NCBI RefSeq assembly: GCF_019649055.1
Contig: NW_026570221.1
Coordinates: 992,001-1,056,000 of the forward strand
From: Paramacrobiotus metropolitanus
Taxonomy: Eukaryota > Tardigrada > Eutardigrada > Parachela > Macrobiotidae
Direction: 5' to 3'
DNA length: 64,000 bases
Below are positions 11,451-22,804 of this stretch, piece by piece; position 1 is the first letter of the stretch, and every line of letters starts with the position of its first letter. The position numbers and the translations under genes were made by a program. A model generated the notes under the pieces. That model was given only the letters and a program-made list of their open reading frames with translations, was not told the DNA's origin and did no database searches.

Positions 11451-14400
11451 CTAAAAGGCTAACCGTCTCCGGCTTTCATTCAGAGCGACCGCCGTCAGTT
11501 GGGTCAGCTGGTTGACATCCAGCGTGGAGATATTGGCCTTGGACCACTCGCACTCGTGGAAATGGGAGGACGGGCGCGGGTCTGCGCTCTGATAGTAACG
11601 CAGTGTCTGCAAAACACCCGACAGACAAAGCTTTACAGCATTTACGTATCTCACCAAATTAAGCCAAAAACATGTAATTAACAAAAAATTTCAAAATTAA
11701 CAAAAAATTGTTCCAGTGGCCTGGAAAAATATCTCTACCAAGAGGAGGAGCCTGCGTACATGCCTGCCCGGTTATCCAGCATGCAACAATACAGCCAAAG
11801 ACGACAAAAACGCAGAAGTTACGTCAAACTACGCACAACAGCGTCATTTTTGTTCCACGGCGTGGCCGGTGCGCGCGAAATATTGATATGAAATCAGATA
11901 TTGCAAATATTAAACAATGTATTACTAGAAAAGTAGATAAAAACTGGTAACTGACCAGAAGTATTAAATTTGTCTTCATTATGGTTGTATGTGCAGCCAC
12001 TGGCCATTCGCTCGAACTGTGAACCGCTCAACGTAAAACTACATTAGCTGAGGGTGCTGCGCGTTAAATTTCAGGATAGGCTTGTACTGCTAAGACGGTA
12101 ATCATAGTCTTAAGAAGAATGAGCTAAGAAACCTAAGAAGAACCTAAGAAGAGCCTAAGGGGAGCCAAGAAAACTATGTGAGAATAACGTACCGGCACTA
12201 GAAGATCTCTAACCGGCTCGTCTTCGTTTTCCGTAAATTGCGCAACGCAGCCAGCTATCCACCCGGCCAACTCCGGTCGATTCAGCGGACTGCGGAGAAT
12301 GAGACCGGTTTCAAACAGATCCCACATCTGCAGCTCGATCTGATCTCGCAGGTCCACGCTGAAGGAGTGCTGCGCTACAAATGCTTCGAGAGGATCATCG
12401 AGCATCCAGCAGTTCTTCAGGATCACTCTGTCGCACGGCGAACACCGGCCGATCAGACGAGTCATGTCCTCCATAAGATCGGGAAAAAACAAATCGAAGC
12501 CAAGACCAAAACCACAGTCATGGAACACCAGCGCCCACAGGCGGCCGGGGCTGATAAGGCTCCTGATCAAACCGGTGATGTGATGGGCCTGGGGTGTGTC
12601 CAGCTGAGTAACAACCACCATCCTGGTTGCGCGGCTGAGGCATTTGAGTAGTCCAGCCGCCGGCAAGTACAAGCCGTGGGTGTCGAACGGTATTTCGTCG
12701 TACTCCGCCTCGGCATGGCCCCCGCATCCACGGACACGCGCACATCGGAAAAGTGTCCGTCCGTGTTGAGCAGCGTGTTCCACAAGGGACACACCCGCCG
12801 ACAGCGAAAGCGCTGCATGGAGTCCAGCGAGCGGAAGACCTCTAGCAGCAGTACCGGCGGTAGCGACATGCCACCATCAGTTTCGGAAGGCTCAACTGGG
12901 CTCATGATCATCGGCTGCGCTGTTCGGGGTGACCGTGACCGTGACCACGTCGCCTTCTCCTGCGCAGCGGCGCAAACGTTTTCCTGCAGCCAGCCACATC
13001 ATTCAGCAATATGATCACGTGCAGCAGATTAATAAATACGATATATAACTGTATCAGGTTGCTAGGGAACGGTGTTGGCTGGAATGAAAAGACCGAAGGG
13101 AAGCGGGAAACGAGATTAGCATTAGTCTGTTTACTGGGTTCAAAGACACATACTGTACGTTTCGTAATTCGTAGTATGTCTATCCAAGCACGGCAGATCT
13201 GTTTACTGGCTTCAGTAGCTTGGTGCTTAATTTTTTGTGAAAATACATAGTATTTAACTTTATAATTGCTGCTTTACTAAATTAACACAAAAATTAATGG
13301 GATAGTATTAATTTAACTTTAAAAAACCTAAGAAAATTATTTTTCAGCAAATTTTTAGAACAAACAATTTTACCGATATTTTTAAAAAAACCACTTCAAG
13401 CTTATTTTGCCATGCTCAGTTCGTTTTGGCGACCGTTTCCTCACGCTCCAACTGGGATCATTTTTTTATTTGATTAATGAATATTGTTTTTGTGACGCTG
13501 TCTACTATACTCAAGGTTAATACATTTTGCCATTTTACTTAAGTACTTTATTCATAACCATTCAGTGTTTTATTTTGCTTTTATTCACGAGGCGCATACC
13601 CCAACTCTTGATTCTCTGATCAGCCTGTGCTTGGTATCGTTAGAATCCTTAGAAATTAAGCGTTATTTTGCAAAAATTAACTTTTCCCCAGCTAAAGAAC
13701 TGGGATTTAGAGATCGCTGAGAAACCAACGCATACATGATGGCTGACTTCGATCAGAACGTCAGCATGCGCCATACGCATTTGTGCGCAGTACCTGCGAC
13801 TAGTCTCGCTTCGACACTGTTGATTCTGTATTGTGTTTTCTCGATTACTCCTACACGCCACGCGAGGGAACCGAAGGTGGGCTCGGAACTTTACTTCCTT
13901 TGGGCATTTATGCCGAACATGGCCGGAAACGGCCCCGAAGCCATCGCAGACAGAAAACAACAACAAACAAAAATTTTTCCTCTGGCAAATGCAAATGACG
14001 CGAGTAACAGTGCACATTTCCCTATTTATAGCCTTCACATGCATTTAACAAGAACACTACAGAGAGACGTGTCGTGTGTCGTAATACGCGGATTCCTTCG
14101 TCCGGCTGAATCCGTTCCATTACTCCTACACGCCACGCGAGGGAACCGAAGGTGGGCTCGGAACTTTACTTCCTTTGGGCATTTATGCCGAACATGGCCG
14201 GAAACGGCCCCGAAGCCCAAGAAACCCAAGACAAAAAACAACAGGAGCATGATCCGATGCCGCGCAGCATAGAAGACGACGAAGAGTTCACAATTACAAA
14301 GGCTGAATCCCGGGATTCCGGGCAATCGGACAAGGATAATCAGGAATGTACGGAATTCCGCGCATTTCCCAATGCATTAATGGGATACACAATAATAAAA

Positions 14401-17400
14401 AAAAATAAAGTAATTCTCTGGCGGAAATCACGCTCAGCGCATTACGGTGCTAGGAATGTATGCAGTCGCCGGGCCGTATACACAAAGCAGGGTGCTTAGG
14501 AAGTCCTGTCGCATCCCACGGCTACAGCAAAACGTTATCAACCGTTGTCCAGTCAATTTGGGAATTCCACAGATTGACCTGAATACACGCAAAATGAGGT
14601 CCGCATCGCGGAGGGAAGGCCAAAAGCTCACAACAACAATGCACATCAAAAATTCGCACAGATAAGGCAGTGGATCCGGGAAATGTCAAGTAAATGACCC
14701 GGTAATGACACGATTGGAGCAGCTGTAATTTATTAATGATGGCAAACTGGCGTAAGCGATGATAAAGTCCGGGTCAGAAGAACAATTAAAATCAGCACTT
14801 TGTAGAAATTGCACAGAAAACAAACCAGTACAGGAACTACAGGTCACGGTGGTTGAAGGTTATTTGGCGCTGGTTGCTGGATGCTGGCTGCAAGCAGAAG
14901 CACGGTGATCCTTTCGGCAAAACCCGCAAACATGTGGAAAACGGCAAGGGACATCTCGGCAAGCTCGGAGCTCGTTATAATTAAAGCAACAATAATGTGG
15001 GTAGCGGGATTCCGTTGTAGTTGTGCGATTCGCCTGGGGAAAGTTGACCTTGGCATTACCCGCTTGGAATCCGCAGTTTCGGCGGGAATCCGCTGAAAAG
15101 TACCCATCTGCTGTGCAGTCGCGACGCAAAGTGTCCGAAAGGTCAAACTTTTCAATCTCGGCTTCCTCACGAAATTCACAATCAAACGCTACAATAGCTG
15201 TGTCGTCGTACATACAGCGTTTGCGCGACAAGTAGACCTGGTATTCCAAGAACTCAATCAGCACCGGTAAGGCGTTGACCTTCCGTGCGAGGTCTAAGGC
15301 AGCCATAATGTTGCCGGCAAACAGTTCGTCGCATGAGATTTCATGCGGCTTAACATCCTTAGCGGCTTTGTGAGCTGCCTTCACGAATGGAAGCGTATGT
15401 GGTCTGGGTAATTCTCGGGCCTGGACGGACGTTCGGCCGCTCTGGGTGGAACTGCTGGAAGTACTTCCTGGGCTAATAGAGCCTTCTTTGTCCGAAGCTG
15501 ACTGGTGGTGCTTGGTGGTGCGGTTTGGGGAACGACTGCAGCGGGAAGGCAGATCCTTGCCGGTTTCCGTCGCAGCAGAATGGCCGGCAGCGTGTTCCAT
15601 GACAAACACCTCAAGCCGGTTGCGGTCACGCGTGTTGCTGATGAAGTCCAAATTGTCGGGAAATTTCCTGACCTTCGCCAACAGCATAACATCGTCAAGG
15701 GAATTGTATCCGTTGTCAAAGAGCTGGGAAACGGACGCTGCCGAAATTCCGATGGCTGCAGTCAGCTGTGAAGGGGGATCACCATCACCTGCTGCTGCGT
15801 CCTCCCCAGGATCCGAAGATTCATCCGGATGAAACAAATCGTAGAGCCGCTTGACAAGAACGGGTTTTGTTTCGTCAAATGCCTGCTCGCCTTCCTCTTC
15901 GACAATGAGCCGTTTGACCTCTTGGAGGTTCAAGCGGCCCAACTTCTTAAGGTTAAACGTGCGAGCTTCTTCAATAGTTACGGACATGATAACACGGTAA
16001 GGGTTAAACTGCTAAACCTAAAAAACGGTGGATAAGAATTAAAAATTTTTCCTCTGGCAAATGCAAATGACGCGAGTAACAGTGCACATTTCCCTATTTA
16101 TAGCCTTCACATGCATTTAACAAGAACAATACAGAGAGACGTGTCGTGTGTCGTAATACGCGGATTCCTTCGTCCGGCTGAATCCGTTCCATTGCTGTCT
16201 CACCTTTTTTGCCCTACCGCGCGCCAGCGTCCACTGTTGCATTGATTCCGATGCAGCCAGTCGATGCTAGTACGGGCAGTGAGGCAAAAAGGTGCGATAG
16301 CTATCGTCAAAGCACTGTTTTGTAATCTCGATAAAAGACTGTTGCGTAAGCATTAATCCGTACATGGAAGCCGTAGATCGGTCTGAATAGCGTCTGCTGA
16401 CGTTCTGGTCGAAGTTAACCATCATGTATGCGTAGGTTTCTCAGAGATCTCTAAATCCCAGTTCTTTCGCTGGGGAAAAGTTGATTTTTGGAAAAGATTG
16501 CTTAATTTTTAAGGATTCTAACGATACCAAGCGTAGACTGGTCAGAAAATCAAGAGCTGGGGTACGCGCCTCGTCAATGCAACTTATTTATGAAATGTTT
16601 ACATTTTATTTCTTTTTTAATATTCTGTTTTGTGTTTACTAAACTTTGTATAACTAATTTTGTGTTTACAACAGCTGCCTCAGTATTTCTGATAATGATG
16701 TATGTGAATACTAATCGGTCAAGCGCTGGCATCGATCGATATTAAATATCGATAGCACTCCATATCGTGATATATCGATATCACTCCATAACCTTGCCGA
16801 ATTATAATGATTAAGAAGCTTACCAAGTAGCTAGCAGTTAGCGGCCGGGCATCCCGACGTTGCAGATAGCGCAACGTCCGCTTGCGCGGACAGAATGAGA
16901 TGCACACGATGTCTAACTGTCGCGCCAGCTCCCGCTTTAGGGTCTCCGCAAACAGCGGCGAAACACCTGCGCGGTGCGCCTCGGGCAGTCCATCAAAGCG
17001 GACCACAAAGTCCTTCTCTAACACACAACATCCCTCCCAGTCCCCGTCCGCGGGCGGTGGACGCACCTGGCCGCGGGGTACCAGCTCCTGGATACTGCCG
17101 GGCAGCGGCACTTGAACGCGTACGAAATTCTCATTAAGGTAGGCTCCCATGTCGACCATCGCTGCAGGATACCAAATCCACGCGCCATCGGGCGGACGGT
17201 GCAAGAGGACTTGCACGGCGCCCGGTGGCGGGAGCGAGTGGTCGTCGCCTCTGCTGTTGAAGCGGAAAATGCTTCCGTACTTGATTAACTGCGCCCGCTG
17301 TCCCGCACACAGGAAATCAATGATCAGACCGTCCTTGGCCACGTCGATGACTTCACCGTGCTGCAGGAGTCCATCGACGAGGACGTCCACGGCGTTCCAC

Positions 17401-17438
17401 GCGTTTATCGGGTGCTCATCGTCTCCGCACAGATGCAT
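11451..17438 (-). CDS. Spliced F-box family protein, exon frame break
   Basis: Three exons fit in phase. Exon 1 (17438-16823) encodes a ~205-residue N-terminal domain with 'INAWNAVDVLVDGLLQHG', 'GLIIDFLCAGQRAQLI' and 'GAWIWYPAAMV', and ends at a GTAAGC donor. Exon 2 (12983-12193) follows CTGCAG and encodes the F-box (LPPVLLLEVFRSLDSMQRFR, then RRVCPLW) and a leucine-rich region. A frame shift occurs at the C5 run near 12718-12723. It ends at a GTACGT donor. Exon 3 (11606-11451) follows GTTTTGCAG and carries 'ISTLDVNQLTQL'. The junctions are phase 0. The protein would be about 520 residues. F-box proteins recruit substrates to SCF ubiquitin ligases; this gene's substrate is unknown. Intron 1 is about 3.8 kb because it contains the DIRS-like element. 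Joining exon 1 to exon 2 across that element is inferred from orientation, phase and the gene family. ATG 17471 is an alternative start. Confidence 0.6.
11607..12192 (-). other. Intron 2 of F-box family gene
   Basis: 586 bp between the GTACGT donor at 12192 and the TTGCAG acceptor ending at 11607. No other feature is seen. Short open frames inside it have no motif. Confidence 0.55.
13588..13770 (+). repeat. Left inverted terminal repeat of DIRS-like element
   Basis: Matches the reverse complement of 16390-16573 with scattered differences. Shared landmarks include TTGGTATCGTTAGAATCCTT and AACTTTTCCCCAGC. Confidence 0.8.
13844..14217 (+). repeat. 99-bp direct repeat pair inside DIRS-like element
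   Basis: Copies 13844-13942 and 14119-14217 appear identical, starting ATTACTCCTACACGCCACGC. The second copy follows directly on the 153-bp repeat that ends at 14121. Confidence 0.9.
13969..14121 (+). repeat. 153-bp direct repeat, left copy
   Basis: Nearly identical to 16041-16193 and in the same orientation, starting AAAAATTTTTCCTCTGGCAA and ending GAATCCGTTCCATT. The two copies bracket the Gag-like ORF. Confidence 0.9.
14860..15987 (-). CDS. Gag-like protein of DIRS-type element
   Basis: 375 residues, uninterrupted. The N-terminus (residues about 10-55) has a helix-loop-helix pattern reminiscent of a SAP-type domain (KKLGRLNLQEVKRLIVEE). A Ser/Arg/Thr-rich linker follows at about 145-190, then a helical core (about 200-260). 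A C-terminal cysteine-histidine cluster, CCFNYNELRACRDVPCRFPHVC then CGFCRKDHRASAC (split here), is the CCCH-type signature seen in Gag-like ORF1 of DIRS elements. The likely role is RNA/DNA binding in the element's particle. No neighbouring pol gene is present. The start at 15987 is the first ATG after a TA-rich leader. It could also be a domesticated gene, but its position between inverted and direct repeats favours an element. Confidence 0.55.
   Translation of the reverse strand: MSVTIEEARTFNLKKLGRLNLQEVKRLIVEEEGEQAFDETKPVLVKRLYDLFHPDESSDPGEDAAAGDGDPPSQLTAAIGISAASVSQLFDNGYNSLDDVMLLAKVRKFPDNLDFISNTRDRNRLEVFVMEHAAGHSAATETGKDLPSRCSRSPNRTTKHHQSASDKEGSISPGSTSSSSTQSGRTSVQARELPRPHTLPFVKAAHKAAKDVKPHEISCDELFAGNIMAALDLARKVNALPVLIEFLEYQVYLSRKRCMYDDTAIVAFDCEFREEAEIEKFDLSDTLRRDCTADGYFSADSRRNCGFQAGNAKVNFPQANRTTTTESRYPHYCCFNYNELRACRDVPCRFPHVCGFCRKDHRASACSQHPATSAK
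16041..16193 (+). repeat. 153-bp direct repeat, right copy
   Basis: Partner of 13969-14121, with about one or two base differences. It lies immediately upstream of the leftward Gag-like ORF, so it may carry the promoter. Confidence 0.9.
16390..16573 (-). repeat. Right inverted terminal repeat of DIRS-like element
   Basis: Reverse complement of 13588-13770 at about 85% identity. Confidence 0.8.
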
Positions 17439-17471
17439 CGCGCTGCTCGGTTCGGATAATGTGAGTCTCAA

Positions 17472-18701
17472 AAGTCGAGAAGCAATATTCTGAAAATGTG
17501 CACTTTCAATGTTTTATTCCCTGAATTCTAAGGTATAATCATCCATGAAACACGCTGCACTGGAAAAACACGAGTGACTTACAGTATCCTAGTTTTTCCA
17601 GTTCGATTTCAAAATGTGTAACGATATTCCATGCATCTTTGCACTGGCACATGTTTAAACGTGCAGTCTTCTCTAGGCGGTAGGCGCGGGCAAAATTTGC
17701 AGAACAGCCACCCACCCTTGGAAGCCGAGTTTCATACAATAGTGTACTGTACATAATTTGATTTAATTGCAATCAGAGCAGGTAGCCCATTTCCATTTTC
17801 GGTTAGGTTAACAGTCTAGCATGGAATTTTCAACCGGGCTGAACATCAAGAACTAATGTCGAAAAATCAGCATCCAATAACCACGATTTCAGAAAAAACA
17901 CACAGGCAGAAAACAGAACGGTACAAAATTAAGAGTACAAAACCCCACATGAAAAAACAGGAGATAATTAAAAACAAACAACACAACATCTGGAGGTCAC
18001 GGTGGTGCATACGTGAAATTAACTGAACGTCGCAAATAATTATACAATATAATTAGTGGCGTATTTATATACTGTTTTTATGAAATAACTGCACATCTTC
18101 AAATTTTCAGTAAATAAGCGAATCATGCAGAGCCTGTACTTTGTCCACTGTCCATGTCCTTGCCCAGCCACGGCCGTCCTCTATCTGAGGAGGCCACGTC
18201 TATCCACCGTCCATCCGTCCAGTTCGTCCACGTTCGCTAATTAGTAATACCCCGCGATTGGCACATGACACGGTGAAAAGTGAAAACCTTTACGGTCGAT
18301 GTGTTAAGTGTTCACGTCTAGATTGGCAATGGCCGAGGCCGTCCAGCGCCACGCTGACAGCAATGAAAAAGCTCTCATGAATATGATTCCATCATACAAG
18401 TGTCGCGTGAAGCGGGAACACAACACGATAGCAAAATTAATAATGCGAATCATGTACGATTATGTGGTTTGAGAAGCGCATAGACACCATAGATGGAAAA
18501 GAAAAGTGACCAGCTGCACTTGTTGGCAAATTGAAAAATGCCCGTGATTCATACAGCCAGCACTCAATCTGTGATCTTATCTGTAACTGCCAAGCCACTC
18601 GCGCTGCGAAGTCATTAGCGCCCAGCGCTGCGATGCCCGAAACGGCCCACGCTGAAACTTGGATTCGAGCTCGGATTTGGATAACTCAACGGGTCAGCCA
18701 A
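17472..18701. other. Intergenic, no gene recognised
   Basis: About 1.2 kb upstream of the F-box family gene. No gene or clear promoter element can be supported. Confidence 0.45.
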
Positions 18702-19684
18702 GTTTACCTTCACCGCCCGTTCGCCTTTACCTTTACAGTAATGGTAAACGCCTCTTTCAAGTTTACCTTTGCCTTTACCGTTGCCATCGCAGAAAACTTC
18801 AGCGTTCTTTAGTTGACCGTTCCAAAAGCCTTCTCGATTACCTGTGCCGGTGCCACACAGGCAACGCTGAACATGGATTTGGATTGTCTAGCATCGCCGG
18901 CACCGCTTACGATGAAGGGCGTGATAAATCAACTGACATCATCGTCGGGTGAGGACCTGTTCGGGATCTGATTCTGACACGTAAGTTTTCTCAGATGTCA
19001 GGGTTTATTTCGAATTCTTTAAGTAAAAATTTATCAGGAATTATTCCATCGCAAGGGAAGAAACGAAGTCCAATGATGAGGACACAGATGAATATAAATT
19101 TACGCCTCCAGGGGCAGCCTTCGCGCTGACCGGAACTACTGATGCTAAAAGCACAGAAAAATAACACTCCTTGCTTGGGCCAGGTTACTCATGGTAAACG
19201 ATTGTTTTCTTCAGTAGCTTACTCTAGAAAAACTAATTTTTCTTGAAAGGCAAATTTTTCGGACGCAATGAAGGGTCGAATTTACATAAAGTCAGCGCAA
19301 GCAACTTTGAGCGACCCATATGAAGCACTAAAGCTTCTTTGCTTTGAAGAAGATTGCGCCACTTCTGCGACGTCTGCCTCGAATAAACTGAGAAAGTTAC
19401 CAGTACGAGGTATTTCCGATTTTAACTGCAGTAAGTTAACTGTATTTACATCTTTCGTTGTCGTTGCTTTATCATAAGCGTTTCTTTTAGTATTGTCAGA
19501 ATTCAATGGTAAACTGCCTGACGCTATTCTGTCATGCAAAGGTCCCAGGCAACGGCAAAGGTAATTAAGAAAGCTTTTTGGAACGGTTAATTGAAATTGG
19601 GAGGTTTTTTCGATGGTAAAGGCAAAGGTAGCCTTGAAAAAGGCAGACTGTAAAGGCAAAGGCAAACAGGCGACAAAAGCAAAC
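18702..19684. mobile_element. Fold-back (hairpin) element
   Basis: Left arm 18702-18854 and right arm 19548-19684 are imperfect inverted repeats (roughly 75% identity), rich in GCCTTTACC / GGTAAAGGC units and sharing AACCGTTCCAAAA (and its complement). The 690-bp loop has no recognised gene. The arrangement suggests a fold-back or MITE-like element. Flanking target duplications were not identified. Confidence 0.5.
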
Positions 19685-19712
19685 TTTGCCGGCCCGGCCG
19701 TAACCGGCCCAT

Positions 19713-19811
19713 GTCAAAAGGAGGAAGGAAGTTTTCGAATAAGGAAATTTGTCGGGGTCAAAAGTAGGAAGGAAATTTTTCCGGTCAAAAAGAGGAAGGA
19801 AAATTTCATGG
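19713..19811 (+). repeat. Short tandem GGTCAAAAnGAGGAAGGAA units
   Basis: Three imperfect units of about 30-44 bp contain GTCAAAAGGAGGAAGGAA-type cores. A reverse-oriented set of the same units is at 21470-21585. Confidence 0.65.
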
Positions 19812-21469
19812 TACATGATAAAATTTTTAATTTAGTTTTATAAGTGGATAATTAATTTAGGGGATCGTAAGTGGGTAAGCATAATGTATAACGGCAGTTA
19901 TCAGCATGTCAGTGTATTGCGCCAGCTATCTCGTTGTACAAAAGTTTTTTCAAACGAAATTTCATTTACCAGCTCCCGGAAGCGCTTCGGAACATGTGCA
20001 ATCGCGTTACAGAAAATATTTTCTAAAACAAAAATTTATTCAAAAACACGAAACTACAAAAACGCAACGAGAAAACTTGAACCAAAATTACCAAAAGTAA
20101 AAACCTAACATTAAATTAAAGCAATAATGGAAATGACGAACGGTACTCGTTATGTCTAGAGTCAACGAGAATAAATGTAAAAACAACAAATTATATTGGT
20201 GAGAGTGTAGAGTAAGAAACCCACAATCTGGCGTACAAGCAGAACGAAAAGAATATTCCCTACACTTCCGTGCGGAGTTGCGCGACAAACGCGGTTCTTC
20301 GTAAAATTTTAACAGGAAATTAAGGTTGACCGCGTAAATAAGTCCCGGAAATTAAAAGTTAAAATTAATTAAATTAGATTTACTGCCGACTAGCGAATCT
20401 TTATGAGAACTGTAAGACTTCAACCACGAATTATTATTTGAAAATTTATCAGTTTAGCGCGCCTTCTTTCTTTGTTAGGCTCTTGAGTTTTTGGAACATT
20501 CTTCTGTGTCCTGTGTCAGACACAAAAAGTAAGTAAAACTACTCGGAAAATTTAAAATGGCCTTTTTTATACCATATACCCGTTTATACCATATTCCGAT
20601 TGGGCCACCGGCCGGGACGAAGAGCAGCGCCTTTCGATGCCTTAAGGTCGGCTTTTCTGTTCGCAGTTCGCATCAACTTTTTTGCCTTCGCCTGACGAGG
20701 TTGGCCCTACCACTACTGAATATGCTGGGATCCTGTTGCGGAAATTCTCCAGAAACTTAGACATTCTGATTATATGTGTGCCACTGCGAGCAAATCACAA
20801 TAAAACGATTTTGTTTTGAAATTCGCACAGTTGCACTCGGCGGTATCATCTGTTGACTACTTGACCTTCGCATAGGACCGGTATGGCTTCCACTTAAAAG
20901 ACGTTGCTGTCCATTTACGCCGACGCGTTGTGGACCTTCCGGCATTTGATCTGTTGGTACGGAAGTTTTCAACAGACCTTCTGCATAGGTGAAACTCAAA
21001 AATTTTCTTTATGACAGAAATGCTGCAAGAGGAGTGATGCGGTGTGTAGAGTGCGCCCATGTGTCCCGGCGCCTTACCCGGCTACTGGCTAGATTGCAGT
21101 TGTCTCTCGTCAGCTGTGCAGGTCTAAACCTGGGGAAGTTTGGTTGTTTTGATGAGCATCAAAGAGATCAGACAAGATCGTATTTTCTTGTTATCGTGAT
21201 TCGTGAAAAGCTCTTGTCCGTAAATTTATTTGGCTTCGCGGCGCGCGCATTAGTTTATGTCATGCCGATGTCCAGTGCCGCTGTGATTAAGTGCATGGCA
21301 AATCTACATTATTATGCGCTCATTCATTAGCAAAGAATAAATATATTCTGTCATCTACGATTGCTATTAAAATTAAGCATTTCCTTTTTTTAAAATAGCC
21401 GTGTAAGAAGAAATGTTTCGAAGCCTGTGATCATTTTTTCTGTCAGAAAAATTTCGATTTTGTCAAAAC
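19812..21469. other. Non-coding stretch between inverted repeat sets
   Basis: No gene recognised. It is bounded by the short purine-rich tandem units at 19713-19811 and their inverted counterparts at 21470-21585. Confidence 0.4.
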
Positions 21470-21585
21470 AATCCTTCCTCTTTTTGACCTGAGCAATTTC
21501 CTTCCCCTTTTTTACCACAAAGAATTTATCTCCTCGAAAATTTCCTTCCTCATTTTGACCACACACAATTTCCTTCCTTCTTTCG
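21470..21585 (-). repeat. Inverted counterpart of GAGGAAGGAA units
   Basis: Contains TTCCTTCCTCATTTTGACC-type units, the reverse complement of those at 19713-19811. The pair may mark the arms of a second, larger fold-back structure. Confidence 0.6.
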
Positions 21586-22654
21586 ATATTGGCCACTCAC
21601 ACCTGAACTTATGCTAAGTCCGTACTTCGGTTGTAAGAAACAGCTGTAAGAAAAAGTTGTTTGGTTACGGTTGCATATTTTCACTTTCTGAAATTCAAGA
21701 AATGCAGGCAATGAAATGGAGATACAGCTTTTCGCTGACATTTGTAAGCCCTGGTCAAAATTCCGTTTTCAGCGCTTATGGCTAGTTAATTCCGAATATG
21801 GCAGCGCAGGAAATACACGGAAAAAGCCAGGCGGACAAAATGTAAGGTCAAAGTATCTTTTATTTGTGGGCAAGCAGTTTTACGCAAAAGTCCATTTACC
21901 AGCCATTACTTTATGTTTATGGAATAACCACAGTTTATGGAATCGGGGCATTTTGTTTGCTTATTCATAAGATTGCCGGCCGTCATTTTAGCTTACTCGT
22001 TAAGTACATGGGCTACTACGTAGTAGTATTGTTGGGCTGTGGAATAACGTATGTATGAAGGTGTACATTTTTTTGCTACCATGTACGGGTCACTCCTGTT
22101 ACACGTTATTAACAACGAAACATAACTTTTTTTAAAAATAAATATAAGAAAACAGTGCATCTGTGAAATATGGTAACAGTTTACGAAATGTGAAGTTTAA
22201 CGTCATATACATAAAATTAAAGATCTGTAATATGTTCCGAGCCCGCTTCCAGTTAGCACTTGTGCATCTGGGGGAGCGGAAGTACGTAGCCAAGTTTTAG
22301 CAACGGCGACGCCTTCTTGTCGTAGTTATTTATGACGATATTCTACATGTACGCTATATTTAGACGATATACTATATGTACGATATATTATCCAGATTCA
22401 GATCTATATTGCCACGAATGGGATACACCAGAGCCAGTAAACCAGAAAAGACTGACCCAGACCAATATTATATTCTGAAAGCCCGTAGTCGAAAACCCGG
22501 CCAGATAGTATTCATTTCTTTCTAAACCTCTCCCGCTTCGAACGCCAAAGCGGAAGAGTTTTGACTACCTTCACCAAATGCAACGAAATTATTATACTAA
22601 TAATTATCATCGTGGTATTTTGAACCAGGCAATGTTGCCACGTAAACCAACTAA
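21586..22654. other. Intergenic, no gene recognised
   Basis: AT-rich. Short TACGATATA repeats at about 22335-22390. No gene supported. Confidence 0.4.
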
Positions 22655-22714
22655 ACGTATGTATACTACGTATGTAACGTATGTATACCACGTATGTATA
22701 CTACGTATGTAACG
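22655..22714. repeat. Short tandem ACGTATGTATAC repeats
   Basis: Three to four units of CGTATGTATAC(T/C)A in a row, each partly palindromic (GTATAC, TACGTA). Confidence 0.8.
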
Positions 22715-22804
22715 TTGTCATCAAGTACAATTTCTGCACGAGTGCCGGCCGAGCAGCTATCGCTACGCTATCACTAGTCACGACCATGAGCGGTCACTAC
22801 TGTT

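Larger units (their letters stand above)
13588..16573 (-). mobile_element. DIRS-like element with inverted ends, Gag ORF only
   Basis: The ends 13588-13770 and 16390-16573 are inverted repeats of about 185 bp at roughly 85% identity; both begin CGAGGCGC(A/G)TACCCCA when read inward. Inside lies one intact leftward ORF with a CCCH/CCHC-type cysteine cluster, typical of Gag-like proteins of DIRS/Ngaro-type tyrosine-recombinase retroelements. No reverse transcriptase, RNase H or tyrosine recombinase is visible, so the copy would depend on proteins from elsewhere. Internal direct repeats (13969-14121 with 16041-16193) recall the split repeats of this order. It sits in intron 1 of the F-box family gene, on the same strand. 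The family assignment is inference. Confidence 0.55.

Noticed and set aside
12238-13014. Rightward open frames across the F-box exon
   Set aside because: Antisense shadows of the F-box exon, whose leftward frame carries the recognisable domain.
16735-16753. Palindrome ATCGATATTAAATATCGAT and neighbouring TATCGATA repeats
   Set aside because: Short AT-rich self-complementary sequence of a kind common by chance. It may be part of an intron but carries no clear function.
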